Origin: a virus
DNA length: 64,000 bases
Reading direction: 5' to 3' (one strand)
IMG/VR virus record: IMGVR_UViG_3300038463_000730
Location: 62,001 to 126,000 of that record
The notes under the pieces are model-generated. The model was not told the DNA's origin. It did no database searches and saw nothing but the letters and a program-made list of their open reading frames with translations. Each line of letters starts with the position of its first letter. Position 1 is the stretch's first letter. Positions 8,193 through 18,264 of this stretch are shown in pieces. The position numbers were made by a program, and so were the translations under genes.

Positions 8193-8825
8193 CTACAATT
8201 TTACGTTCATACTCAGTAATGTATCGATCATGTCATAGTACTCGGTTGAATAGAATGGCTTTTTACCCTGCTGGAATTGCGCAAGGGCATCGTTCATGTG
8301 AGCCTCCGGACCAGTAAACGGCCACATGTAATAGTAATCCGGTCCACTGAATTGACCGGCGTAAAATGAAATCGATTGATCGTACTTAATCTTATAGTTG
8401 AACATTTGGTTCATTCGATAAATTGCGTAGACCGAGAATGTATAGGCTTTCAGCTCGAAGTGCATTCGAAAGAACGCCGGGATCGGTGCGAGGAACAATA
8501 AGCAAAGGAGCCCGATCCACCAATGAAAGAAAAATAACGGGATCGATGCGATTGCAAGTATCTGAGGAAGAATGTAGAGCAGCCCAAAAAGTGGTAGCGT
8601 GAGCTTGGAAGCATCCTTAATGTGAATCAACTCATGGCACAGAACAAGTTTCGATGAGATCGGATGTGTTCTAGTATAGCTTTGACTAGGGAAATAAATC
8701 GTACTACCCAGGGTAGTCACATACTCCGTCATGAAGGTTGGATTGAAAAACATCAACTTAGCCAGTATCTTCATCAAGGTTGATTGGTCCTTGTAAGCGA
8801 CACTGTAGTTAGGGATCGTCGTCAT
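8193..8825 (-). CDS. Membrane-associated zinc metallopeptidase (HExxH)
   Basis: 210 residues. HELIH at residues 64-68 supplies two zinc ligands and the general base; ELKAY after the membrane segments could supply the third ligand. Two or three hydrophobic stretches (about 75-120) place it in the membrane, and the overall plan recalls M48/M56-type peptidases. The ATG at 8825 is chosen because GGAGG lies 5 bases before it; the ATG at 8837 overlaps that ribosome site. The target is unknown; envelope or regulatory proteolysis during infection are options. Confidence 0.8.
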   Translation of the reverse strand: MTTIPNYSVAYKDQSTLMKILAKLMFFNPTFMTEYVTTLGSTIYFPSQSYTRTHPISSKLVLCHELIHIKDASKLTLPLFGLLYILPQILAIASIPLFFFHWWIGLLCLLFLAPIPAFFRMHFELKAYTFSVYAIYRMNQMFNYKIKYDQSISFYAGQFSGPDYYYMWPFTGPEAHMNDALAQFQQGKKPFYSTEYYDMIDTLLSMNVKL

Positions 8826-8903
8826 CGCGGCCTCCATTTCGGCACGTATTATTTCATAGTCAGTCCATGTATTTTGATGTGATAGTATTGCGTAGATCCG
8901 AGC

Positions 8904-10412
8904 TTAACCCGTGATGCCGCCCCAAATATTGTTCAAATAGTTGTACGTGTTTGTGAAGTCACTTGCGGTATGTATTTTGTTGTAGATCAGGATGTGAGTA
9001 ATATTCAAAGCACCGTTTGCACAATTGCTATTGAAACCGCCGCTCCACCAGTAAGGCTCGCCTCCTCCAAAACCACTAAAAGATAAGGGATATGGAGTTG
9101 TTACCGGTGCATCAATATTCGGAACTCCTACATTTATCGTTAGTGATGTATAGGCGTTGGTCGGACCATTTCCGGCACCTGGAAAGTTTCCGAAAGTGCC
9201 TCCTCCAGCCTCGCCATCTGGGTGTCCGTAAATTCGCAATTGTGGTGGATATGGAGAACCGTTTGGTGGAGTAAAATACCCATACATATCGTCTACGTTG
9301 AGAAAGTTAGGGCTCGGTATGCTGGGAGCACCGGTATCGATTGAGAACGCTGCTAAATTGAATGCACTACCTACTCCGGGCGTGAACTGATTTAGTGGAA
9401 ACGAAGCTCTGCCAGAAGAATATGGAAGCGTACTTGGTTCTCCGAATGGAAATCCAGGTAAAGCAGGCGGAGGCGTGCCCCACGTAATGAAATTGTACGG
9501 TACGGCTCCACCAGCGCTAGCAAAATAATAGACGTTCAACTCTACTTGAGTACCGCTTGCGCCACCGGTCATCATGATTTGGCCTCCCTCCCCACCTCCA
9601 CCGGGAAAACCAGTGGAAGGTTGTGTACTGGACCACAAAAAATACAGAGTGAATTGACTCGTTAGACCACCAAGCGGAAATGATGTTGTAAGAGCCATGT
9701 TAGTACCGGAAATTAAAACATTCCCTCCAGAAACAGAAGGAAATCCTGGAACGACTTGGGTAACAAGAGGGTAGTTGTATGGATTGTTTCCAAATCCTCC
9801 CACACCGTAAGCCCAGCCATTATCCAGACTGTTGACAAGAATCGGTGCAACTAGTCTTTGAACAGTAAAGTCTATCGAACCGTTGTTTACGTCCGGGCCA
9901 CTAAACGGAGTTGGTCCGATAATATTGTAGTTGAAAAATGTTATCTGATTTGAGGCCGGAACGGATTGAATAGTCCATGTGGCATTTTGCGAAGCCGTAC
10001 CGGCTCCCGTGATGGTGATCGATGCTCCGACAGCATTCGGTGAGAACACGGCGCCGGTTGCTGTTAGTGTCACGATTGAATACTGATAGTACTGATTACC
10101 GCTTCCAGTGTGTCCATTTGGCGTATTGATGTACGGACCAGTTACTAACGACGCCCCAGTACCGGATGGGTTGATTAGAAACCCATCTCCACCGGTTACG
10201 GGTGGAATTAGGTCCGGCCCCGAAACCTGATTTTTCCATTTCTTAACAGCTTGAATACCAGATGTATAACCTGGTACGGTCGTTACCCTGTCAGCACGCC
10301 ATTCACCAACAACATCTGCTCCGGCCCCGCCGCCTCCGCCACCTCCACCACTGGTTGTTGTTGAGGATGTGATTACGCTTTCCGGATATATGGCCTTGCC
10401 CATTCCAAACAT
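8904..10412 (-). CDS. Virion adhesin/tail protein with lectin-like domain
   Basis: 502 residues, rich in Gly, Ser, Thr, Pro and Asn. A glycine linker near residues 20-30 is followed by VGEWRADRVT...KWKNQ and ends with HILIYNKIHTASDFTNTYNYLNN, the start and end of concanavalin-A/LamG-like carbohydrate-binding domains in phage tail proteins. Residues about 115-165 hold a module repeated in other virion proteins (NATWTIQSVPASNQITFF). AGGATG precedes the ATG, which lies just after the previous stop. Probable surface binding. Confidence 0.8.
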   Translation of the reverse strand: MFGMGKAIYPESVITSSTTTSGGGGGGGGAGADVVGEWRADRVTTVPGYTSGIQAVKKWKNQVSGPDLIPPVTGGDGFLINPSGTGASLVTGPYINTPNGHTGSGNQYYQYSIVTLTATGAVFSPNAVGASITITGAGTASQNATWTIQSVPASNQITFFNYNIIGPTPFSGPDVNNGSIDFTVQRLVAPILVNSLDNGWAYGVGGFGNNPYNYPLVTQVVPGFPSVSGGNVLISGTNMALTTSFPLGGLTSQFTLYFLWSSTQPSTGFPGGGGEGGQIMMTGGASGTQVELNVYYFASAGGAVPYNFITWGTPPPALPGFPFGEPSTLPYSSGRASFPLNQFTPGVGSAFNLAAFSIDTGAPSIPSPNFLNVDDMYGYFTPPNGSPYPPQLRIYGHPDGEAGGGTFGNFPGAGNGPTNAYTSLTINVGVPNIDAPVTTPYPLSFSGFGGGEPYWWSGGFNSNCANGALNITHILIYNKIHTASDFTNTYNYLNNIWGGITG

Positions 10413-10413
10413 G

Positions 10414-11283
10414 TTACATCCTTGTCAGATCTTGTAGCCAAGCGCCCCACGCCACCGGGTTGCCACCCGTTCCGGTAAAGTTACGAACTTGAATTTGTAC
10501 CTGCCCACTTGTAAATATAGCTTGCGCAGAATAACTCGTGCTTGATCCGATATAAATCGGATTTATCAACGGGTACCCGGGAGGGGTCGGAATCGATCCG
10601 GGTGGCGCAGGAAACGTGATCGATGTTGCGTTGGCGTGGAAATCAAGATGCGTAGAAAATTCGTTACCAGCACCATCTTGGCCAACGATCGCTACCTGCC
10701 AACGTCCCGGTCCTTGTGGAGTACGTGCTAATATTGTGTGCCATGCGCTATCTGTCGTTGTAATCGTTCCAGCAGCCGATGATGCCGGGTACCCTGTACC
10801 ATAAGCCATGATCGTTTCGGTTGCGCCGATTTCAAGTTTGTTTCCTGCACCACCGTACTCGTTACTAGGGATACCACCTAGTCCACCAGTAATTGCCGTG
10901 ATACTTTCAGGAAACCAATACTGTCCTGCTTGACTCCATGCCAACACATAACCATCTGTCGGAACGGCATTTAGAATACTCCTGCCTTGAAGACCAATAA
11001 CAAGTTGGCTAACGCTGTTTCCAGATAGGTCTCCACCAAACACTACTGATCCGAACGGAGATTCGGTCCAACTAGTGTTTAACAGACTAGACCCTAGCTG
11101 CCATAGTGTCTGTTCATTTTGAGTATAGACAAGCATTCCTTCTTTTCTATTAAGCATCGGAATGCTATCACGATCGGTAGTATTGGTTCGAATCTGAAAT
11201 CCGCCGTATCCATCGATGTCATCGTACATCGGGAACTGGCCATTGTTTTGTGGCTTAATCTTGCTTATCAGAGGTATTGGCAT
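10414..11283 (-). CDS. Fibre/adhesin protein with GGDLSG repeat
   Basis: 289 residues from the ATG at 11283, which overlaps the previous TAA (TAATG). A longer open frame to 11601 exists, but its extra part is an arginine-rich shadow of the upstream gene. It contains one fibre repeat (GGDLSGNSVSQLVIGLQG, then PTDGYVLAW) of the type multiplied in the gene at 12385. The C-terminal ~150 residues form a beta-rich domain. Virion fibre or adhesin role is inferred. Confidence 0.8.
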   Translation of the reverse strand: MPIPLISKIKPQNNGQFPMYDDIDGYGGFQIRTNTTDRDSIPMLNRKEGMLVYTQNEQTLWQLGSSLLNTSWTESPFGSVVFGGDLSGNSVSQLVIGLQGRSILNAVPTDGYVLAWSQAGQYWFPESITAITGGLGGIPSNEYGGAGNKLEIGATETIMAYGTGYPASSAAGTITTTDSAWHTILARTPQGPGRWQVAIVGQDGAGNEFSTHLDFHANATSITFPAPPGSIPTPPGYPLINPIYIGSSTSYSAQAIFTSGQVQIQVRNFTGTGGNPVAWGAWLQDLTRM

Positions 11284-12308
11284 TATTCCACCGTCACCGT
11301 TGTTGCACCGAGCCCGACGTTGTCGCTGACCCACAGTTGATATGTATCGACGTAACCGAAAGCGTTGGTAACCGAGATGCTGTTCGATACTAACGAAAAG
11401 CCTCCCGCGAATCCTCCGACGATGAACGTTGGAGTTCCGTAAGCAGTACGACACGCAAAGTAAATATGCTGGGTTCCACTGGCTGTAGTTGTAAATTGAG
11501 TTGAGCGCGTGTTGGTTAAGAACTGTCCAGACAAACTTTGGATGAATGCTGCCGTGTTGCCACCAGCTACGCCGGGACCGTAAAATGTTCGCTGAACCCA
11601 TTCATAGGTTGTTTGTGATGATTTCGTAACGACTCCTCCGTTTGAGGTCAGCGTGAATGTTACCGTTCCACCAAACACAAACTGATCATACGTATGAATA
11701 CTAGAGAAAGATGTTGGTGTCAGAATAACATTCTGTGGTGGGTTACCGGCATTATCGGTCAACACAGCCGTTACGGGAGACGTAGAATACGATGCAGCAA
11801 ACGCCGGATGAACTACCGGTTGGCCAACTTCGGCAAACGTGCCACCAGATAATGACACGACATAGGCAGGTAAAATCATGTCTTGAGTCAACCTACTGAA
11901 CACCGGATTCCCAGCCGGGTTCTCAATCACGGCGGCATATAACTGATTGATAACCGGAGGAAGAGAAGTAGATAGAGAAGTTACGTATTGATTTTTTGTC
12001 GCATCCCACGTCAATGCCGCTTTATCTATCGGTGTCATCGGCGAGATCGGATTACCGTAGAGGCCAACTACTATCGGGTTTGGATAGGTTCCAGCCAGGT
12101 CGCCACCAGCGAGCCCGGTTGCAATTACGTTACCAGTTCCGATGATTGGAGTCGTGATAGTATAGTCGATTGTAGCTGGTAGACTCAGTTCACTAGGTGT
12201 GTAACTGGAGAACTCGGCTGTAAAATCTGGCGTATTTAGAGATGTCCAGTAGACGTGCATCGATGGATTTGCCACCAAAGCAGCCCACATAATGTATTGT
12301 GTAGTCAT
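11283..12308 (-). CDS. Fibre/adhesin protein
   Basis: 341 residues. The N-terminal domain is followed by the fibre repeat GGDLAGTYPNPIVVGLYG near residue 68 and then a Ser/Thr/Gly-rich beta region. It is the first of three co-directional adhesin genes and is transcribed away from the giant fibre gene across a 76-base intergenic region. AGGATC lies directly before the ATG. Probable distal tail component. Confidence 0.8.
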   Translation of the reverse strand: MTTQYIMWAALVANPSMHVYWTSLNTPDFTAEFSSYTPSELSLPATIDYTITTPIIGTGNVIATGLAGGDLAGTYPNPIVVGLYGNPISPMTPIDKAALTWDATKNQYVTSLSTSLPPVINQLYAAVIENPAGNPVFSRLTQDMILPAYVVSLSGGTFAEVGQPVVHPAFAASYSTSPVTAVLTDNAGNPPQNVILTPTSFSSIHTYDQFVFGGTVTFTLTSNGGVVTKSSQTTYEWVQRTFYGPGVAGGNTAAFIQSLSGQFLTNTRSTQFTTTASGTQHIYFACRTAYGTPTFIVGGFAGGFSLVSNSISVTNAFGYVDTYQLWVSDNVGLGATTVTVE

Positions 12309-12384
12309 GATCCTGAACTAAATACGTGTTTATTAGTTACGCTTCGTTCCTTCTGCATATCCACGTATTTCATAAGGAAAACAT
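12309..12384. promoter_or_regulatory. Divergent control region with 9-bp inverted repeat
   Basis: A 76-base region separates the minus-strand adhesin genes from the plus-strand fibre genes. AAATACGTG at 12320-12328 and its exact reverse complement CACGTATTT at 12362-12370 frame a 33-base spacer. The placement suggests paired promoters or an operator acting on both sides. A ribosome site (AAGGAAAAC) for the plus-strand gene follows the right arm. No sigma-70 consensus is obvious. Confidence 0.5.
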
Positions 12385-15300
12385 ATGGCAACGGTCTACC
12401 CAAATCAGTTAGACACCTTGTTAAGTCTCACAGGAAGTGTTCAAGGTGTTCGAGATAGCGTAACTCCAATAAGCGCTACAAATATCAACACGCTAGCTAG
12501 CGCGATGATTCAACTCGAAACCGTTCTAGGTAACGCACATGGACTAGGCGGTGCGCCCCAAAGTATTTACGGCACAGTCGCAAATCGGCTAAATATACTG
12601 GAACAGATCGTCAACCAGGAAAGTGGAGCTGGTAACGTCGTCGTGTTCGGATCTGCCGAAATTGGTCAGACAATCATCTGGAACGGCTCGGTATGGACGC
12701 CTGGAACGAACTTCATCAACCAGAACATCCAAACGTCTGGTGAGTTAGTCTCCGGCCCGGCACTCAGCACGGCCAACACGACCGGTTTGTCTCAGCTCAC
12801 AGGAAAGCTGATTCTTAACGCGATCACACCGTTGAAAATATCCGACCCTAATCAAGGTATCATCTACTTTGATCAGACAGCTGCCCAGTTCTTAGTTTCA
12901 CAAAACGGCGGCTCATACATCCCACTTGTAGCAGGTGGAGGTGGTAATGCGGGTGGAGACCTAGCAGGCCTGTATCCGAACCCTTCTGTAGTTCGACTCT
13001 CCGGCGCAAACGTTCCGATCGGGTCCAGCTTAACCACCGGAAACGTTCTCCAGGTAGACGGGTACAGCTCTCTTACGTACGGGCCAATCAATCTTGGTGG
13101 TGGCGATGGATATGTCGTAGGTATTCTTCCGGCTGAAAATCAGGGAGCACAGACACTAGGTGGTGACCTGTCCGGCACGACCGAAGCGGCATTCGTACTT
13201 GGGCTTCGCGGTATCCCTATCTCGCCAACCAGCCCAAATGCTGACCAAGTGCTTACGTACAACGGAACGTACTGGATTCCATCAGATATCCCGGTTCCAA
13301 CAATCTACCTTTCAGGAGATGTTGTTGGTCCTAACACGGCAACGGTCGTTGAGAACATTAACGGGGCATCTGTACCACCGGCAGGCGGACTTATTACTGG
13401 CAACGTTCTTCAAGTTACCGGATTCGGTAGTTTGGGATACGGCCCGCTCGATTTGAGTGGCGGCTCAGACTATATTACTGGTGTCCTCCCGGCAGCAAAC
13501 CAAGACGCACAATCCATGTTTGGTGATGTCCATGGCAGCACGAACAGTTCGACTGTTATTGCTATCCAAAACATTCCAGTTAACAGCGGCAGTGTTTCGG
13601 TTGGACAAGCGATGTTCGGAACATCATTCAACGAATGGGGTCCGGCAACAATTTCTGGTGACATTATCTCTAGCAACGTGACACCAGGTTTGCTCACGGT
13701 TGGATATTTGCAGGGCAACTATGTACCGGCTGGAGCACTAGTAGAGGGACAGTTTTTTGTTGCAACATCGACGAACAGCTGGGCACCTACTACAATTTCT
13801 GGAGATATCAGCCCTAGTAACACGACCCCTGGTCAGCTTTCTGTTACAGGTATCCAAGGTTACTCGTTCTCGTCCTTTGCTCCCACCAAAGGGCAATTCG
13901 TCGTCGCTACAACGGGCGCAGGTTATGGACCAGTTACAATCAGCGGTGACGTTTCGGAATCTGGCACGATTCCTGGCAAACTTACTGTCTCCGGTATCAC
14001 GGGTGTCACGATCAGCGGTTCTCCGTTAGCGGGTAACGCGATCGTCGCCACGTCCGGAACGGCAGCAAGTTGGTCCAATGTTACGAACATTGGCGGCGTT
14101 ACGATTAGCGGTACTCCGTCAGCCAATCAGGTCATCGTCGCAACATCTAGTACGGCAGCATCGTGGCAAATAAACAGCCCGACCATCAACGGTGTAACGA
14201 TCAGTGGTACTCCGACAACCGGGCAGGTATTGGTTGCACTTACCAGCACGACTGCTGATTGGCAAACCTTCGGTGGAGCGTTCGCTGCGGGCGGAGATTT
14301 GTCCGGCACCTCGTCGTCACAGACTGTTATCAAGATACAGGGCACACCGGTTGTCAACACGGCTCCGACATCAAATCAGTTACTTCAGTACAATGGAACA
14401 AACTGGACACCTACAACAATTACATTGGCTGGTGATGTCACGGGTGGTCTAGCTGCTACCACGGTAACAAAGATTCAGGGACATTCCGTTCTATCGACAG
14501 CACCGTCTACTGGACAGGTTCTAGAATGGAATGGTTCGGCCTGGTCACCATCGAATGTTACAGAGATCCAGGGCTTCCCGGTTTCATCCGCAACACCACA
14601 AAATCAATACACATTGATATGGGATGCAGCAGACGGATACTGGAAGCCAGAGAGTCCGCTCGGCGGACCGCCATCAGGCCCGGCAAGCGGAGACCTCAGT
14701 GGATTCTATCCATATCCGATCGTCACCGGACTTGACGGTTACCAAATTGCATTCGGCGATCTAGGCCCAGACGAACAAGGATGGGTTGTTACATGGTCGT
14801 ATATCGATGGGTACTTCATTCTCGCGACACCGTCAAGCGGACCTCCATCCGGAATGGCCGGTGGAGATCTGTCAAGTGCCTATCCTAATCCGACTGTATC
14901 AAAGATAAATGGCAGCTCCGTTCCAGCCGGTGGTGCGCTAATAACTGGTAACGTTCTACAGGTTACCGGTACATCCGCTCTTGGATATGCTCCGATCAAT
15001 TTGGCCGGTGGTGCAAATTACATCACCGGTCTACTGCCTACTGCTAGCCAAGCTCAACAGACAATGGGTGGTGACCTGACCGGCACGACCGGTAGTGCAA
15101 CGGTCGCCTCGATCCAAGGACACGTTTTCACAACGAGTGGAACGAGCCCTGGTTATTTCATCATCGCGAACTCAACGTTCGGATACCAACCAGTTCAAAT
15201 TACTGGTGATGTTGCGGCTTCTGTTTCGACAATCGGAAAACTATCCGTCAATGCACTTAAAGGAATCACGCTCGGTGGAACGACTCCATCTGCTGGATAC

Positions 15301-18255
15301 ATCCTAACCTCGACATCAAGTACCACGGCAGATTGGGTCAGCCCATCGTCTTTGGGAGGAAGCTTCACAGCCGGTGGAGACTTGAGTGGTAGTAACACGA
15401 GCCAAACGGTTATTGGTCTTCGTAGTCACTCTGTTTCTGCTACAGCTCCGACAACAAATCAAGCATTGATATGGAGCGGTTCGGCATGGACACCGACAAC
15501 GATCACTCTAGCTGGTGATGTTACTGGTGGAACGGGAGCAACAACCGTTACAGCCCTGCGTGGCAACACAATTCAACCTGGCACATTGTCATCTGTTAAC
15601 GATGGTTACGCACTAACTTGGGTTAATGCTGCGTCACAATGGCAACCAAAAGCGATAGTCACTTCGACTATTGATGGTGTATTGGTCAGCGGTGTACCGA
15701 CATTTGGTCAAGTTCTAACCGCAACATCGGCAACAACAGCAGACTGGGAGACTCCAGCATCGGGTGGTCCGGCCGGTGGTGACCTAACAAGCAATTATCC
15801 AAATCCAACAATAGCCAAGATACAGGGTAACGCTGTTCTTACAGGAACACTTGGCCCGGCTCAAGATGGCTATCTTCTCACGTGGGTCAGTGCGTTTAGC
15901 GAATGGCGTGCCGAGCCACCTCCTGGTTCGTTCGTTCCAAGTGGAACGGGCCTCGTACATATCGTCAGCGGAGTAGAGCAACCGGCAGCGTCACTTATTG
16001 TAAATGCTGATGTCGATCCATCTGCTGCGATTGCGTATAGCAAACTTAGTTTGACAGGGGATATCGTAAATAGCGATATCTCTTCTAGTGCCGCAATTGC
16101 GTACAGCAAACTAAATCTAACAGGCGACATCGTTAACACAGATATCGCTACTGCCGCAGCGATTGCAGGAACGAAGATCAATCCAGCTTTCGGTTCACAG
16201 AATATCAGCACGACCGGAACGATCAGTACTGGTTCGGCAACGTTCACAGCGATTAAAGACAGTGGACTCGGCACGGGTGTCGTTCACTCGGACAGCTTTG
16301 GTAACCTAAGCAGTTTTGCTGTCAACCTTTCTGGCAGTGATGTTACGAGCACATTGCCAGTAGAAAATCAGGCTCATCAGATAATGGGTCAGGATGTCAC
16401 CGGAACAACGGCAGCTGCAACGGTTGTCGCGCTTCAGACCAATCCAATTCAATCTGGGATACTCAGTTCGATTCAGGATGGTTATGTACTGACATGGAAC
16501 GGAACGGTGTGGTTGGCTTTGGCTCTTCCGGAGACAAGCGGACCTCCATCCGGACCAGCCGGTGGCGATTTGACCGGTACATATCCTAACCCGACCGTTC
16601 AAGCGATCCAAGGCAATATGATCGAGCCAGGATTATTAACCATTACGCAAGATGGTTATGTTTTGACCTGGAACCACATCGCAAATCAATGGCAACCACA
16701 AGCCATCACAGCTGGTTCAGTCACGTTGGCCGGAGATGTATCGGGACCAGCTACATCGAATACAGTTCACAGCATCAATGGCAGTTCGGTTCCGACCGGT
16801 GGTTCACTCACAATCGGAACATTACTTCAGGTTGTCGGTAGCTCGGCACTATCTTATGCAGCGCTCAATCTTGCCAACTCGAACTCTGTAACCGGCGTTC
16901 TACCAGCAGGTAATCAAGCTGCACAGACATTGACCGGTGACGTTACCGGTTCGACTGCTGCCGATACAATCTCGGCAATCCAGGGTAACCCGGTTCTACT
17001 CGGTACACTCGGGTCTGCCCAAGATGGTTACGTAGCTACATGGAATGGCACTGATATTGTCATGCTACCAGTAACAGCAACTTCTGTTACGATGGGTGGT
17101 GATATCACGGGACCATCAGAAACTAGTACGATATCTAGCATTCAATCGAATCCTGTAGCTTTTGGTACACTCGGACCAGCTCAAGATGGTTATGTTGCGA
17201 CATGGAACGGGACTGAGTTCGTTATGCTTCCGGCGAATGGACCGGAGCCAATCACGACAACCATTTTGAACAATGTTTCTGCTAATGGTGCGTACGGAAC
17301 TCCTCCAACAAACTGGAACGCGAGCTATACGTCTGGCGCAAACTCCGTTATCATCTATGCCGATGCCGGTGGTTATACTGCAAGTGTAGGCGAAGGGCTT
17401 ACACTTACTCTATTCATTGATGGTAGCCCGGTCGTTGCTTCATCTGGATTCTTCAATCAAAGTGGAATTCATGGAGCGTTCCCAAGCATTGCGTTCGGAA
17501 CGACTCTTACAGCCGGAACTCATACGTTCTCGCTTCAAATGACCGGTACTGGAGCGAGTGCCGATGTAAATGACTTTGCATCGATCACGATTACCGAATT
17601 CGTTGGTGGCGGTGTAACGGCTGAATCAGTCTTGTTGGCTGGTGATGTTTACGGTTATTCAAATGCAAATACAGTAAACCGAATCAACGGAGCGAATGTT
17701 CCGGCTGCTGGTTCGCTAACGACTGGTAATCTGTTGCAGGTTATCGGGCCATCCACTCTTACGTACGGCGCTCTCAATTTGGCAGGTGGCTCGAATTTCG
17801 TATCTGGAGTTTTGCCGAACACAAATCAGCAAGCTCAGACTGTCGGTGGAGATCTTAGCGGGACAACGAATGCTGCAACCGTTGCCGCACTTAGTGGCAA
17901 CCTACTTAATCTCGGTACTCTCGGGCCAAGCCAAGACGGATACGTTGTTACATGGAATAGCACCGATAATGCGCTCGAAGCCCTACCGTTGATCACCGGT
18001 AGTGCAACGTTGTTCGGTGACGTAACAGGCCCGATCGCTACAACATTGTTGTCTCAGATTCAAGGTAACCCGATCGACATCGGAATACTCGGACCTAGCG
18101 AAGATGGATACGCTTTGATTTGGAGTAATACTGACTCTATGTTTATCATGGCGCCAGTTACTAACGAGGCATTAGAGCTAGATGGCGATGTTTCAGGCAC
18201 ACTTGAGAATAATACTGTCGGGTTCCGCAAAATGTTCTTATTGATGGGTGCGTAA
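12385..18255 (+). CDS. Giant repetitive tail fibre protein
   Basis: 1956 residues. The N-terminal ~75 residues (INTLASAMIQLETVLG, then IYGTVANRLNILE) are a short helical segment common at the base of phage fibres. The rest is built of repeats of two kinds: GGDLSGTYPNPTV-like units ending in QDGYVLTWNG..W.P, and units reading SVPxGGxLxTGNVLQVxG followed by YITGxLPxANQ. A non-repeat, jelly-roll-like domain lies at about residues 1625-1740. The fold is probably a long trimeric beta-structured fibre for host recognition. AAGGAAAAC precedes the ATG. Confidence 0.9.
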   Translation: MATVYPNQLDTLLSLTGSVQGVRDSVTPISATNINTLASAMIQLETVLGNAHGLGGAPQSIYGTVANRLNILEQIVNQESGAGNVVVFGSAEIGQTIIWNGSVWTPGTNFINQNIQTSGELVSGPALSTANTTGLSQLTGKLILNAITPLKISDPNQGIIYFDQTAAQFLVSQNGGSYIPLVAGGGGNAGGDLAGLYPNPSVVRLSGANVPIGSSLTTGNVLQVDGYSSLTYGPINLGGGDGYVVGILPAENQGAQTLGGDLSGTTEAAFVLGLRGIPISPTSPNADQVLTYNGTYWIPSDIPVPTIYLSGDVVGPNTATVVENINGASVPPAGGLITGNVLQVTGFGSLGYGPLDLSGGSDYITGVLPAANQDAQSMFGDVHGSTNSSTVIAIQNIPVNSGSVSVGQAMFGTSFNEWGPATISGDIISSNVTPGLLTVGYLQGNYVPAGALVEGQFFVATSTNSWAPTTISGDISPSNTTPGQLSVTGIQGYSFSSFAPTKGQFVVATTGAGYGPVTISGDVSESGTIPGKLTVSGITGVTISGSPLAGNAIVATSGTAASWSNVTNIGGVTISGTPSANQVIVATSSTAASWQINSPTINGVTISGTPTTGQVLVALTSTTADWQTFGGAFAAGGDLSGTSSSQTVIKIQGTPVVNTAPTSNQLLQYNGTNWTPTTITLAGDVTGGLAATTVTKIQGHSVLSTAPSTGQVLEWNGSAWSPSNVTEIQGFPVSSATPQNQYTLIWDAADGYWKPESPLGGPPSGPASGDLSGFYPYPIVTGLDGYQIAFGDLGPDEQGWVVTWSYIDGYFILATPSSGPPSGMAGGDLSSAYPNPTVSKINGSSVPAGGALITGNVLQVTGTSALGYAPINLAGGANYITGLLPTASQAQQTMGGDLTGTTGSATVASIQGHVFTTSGTSPGYFIIANSTFGYQPVQITGDVAASVSTIGKLSVNALKGITLGGTTPSAGYILTSTSSTTADWVSPSSLGGSFTAGGDLSGSNTSQTVIGLRSHSVSATAPTTNQALIWSGSAWTPTTITLAGDVTGGTGATTVTALRGNTIQPGTLSSVNDGYALTWVNAASQWQPKAIVTSTIDGVLVSGVPTFGQVLTATSATTADWETPASGGPAGGDLTSNYPNPTIAKIQGNAVLTGTLGPAQDGYLLTWVSAFSEWRAEPPPGSFVPSGTGLVHIVSGVEQPAASLIVNADVDPSAAIAYSKLSLTGDIVNSDISSSAAIAYSKLNLTGDIVNTDIATAAAIAGTKINPAFGSQNISTTGTISTGSATFTAIKDSGLGTGVVHSDSFGNLSSFAVNLSGSDVTSTLPVENQAHQIMGQDVTGTTAAATVVALQTNPIQSGILSSIQDGYVLTWNGTVWLALALPETSGPPSGPAGGDLTGTYPNPTVQAIQGNMIEPGLLTITQDGYVLTWNHIANQWQPQAITAGSVTLAGDVSGPATSNTVHSINGSSVPTGGSLTIGTLLQVVGSSALSYAALNLANSNSVTGVLPAGNQAAQTLTGDVTGSTAADTISAIQGNPVLLGTLGSAQDGYVATWNGTDIVMLPVTATSVTMGGDITGPSETSTISSIQSNPVAFGTLGPAQDGYVATWNGTEFVMLPANGPEPITTTILNNVSANGAYGTPPTNWNASYTSGANSVIIYADAGGYTASVGEGLTLTLFIDGSPVVASSGFFNQSGIHGAFPSIAFGTTLTAGTHTFSLQMTGTGASADVNDFASITITEFVGGGVTAESVLLAGDVYGYSNANTVNRINGANVPAAGSLTTGNLLQVIGPSTLTYGALNLAGGSNFVSGVLPNTNQQAQTVGGDLSGTTNAATVAALSGNLLNLGTLGPSQDGYVVTWNSTDNALEALPLITGSATLFGDVTGPIATTLLSQIQGNPIDIGILGPSEDGYALIWSNTDSMFIMAPVTNEALELDGDVSGTLENNTVGFRKMFLLMGA
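12940..18240 (+). repeat. Protein-coding repeat array in the giant fibre gene
   Basis: Degenerate repeats encode alternating GGDL(S/T)GxYPNPTV-type and GNVLQVxG...LPxANQ-type units over about 5 kb. Repeat copies differ at many synonymous positions, so this is an old, diverged array rather than a recent expansion. One domain (about 17250-17615) interrupts it without repeats. Confidence 0.75.
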
Positions 18256-18264
18256 AGGAATACA

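Noticed and set aside
10414-11601. Long open frame extending to 11601 as the fibre gene start
   Set aside because: The extra ~105 codons are arginine/serine-rich shadow of the upstream adhesin gene. The ATG at 11283 overlaps that gene's stop in the usual way.
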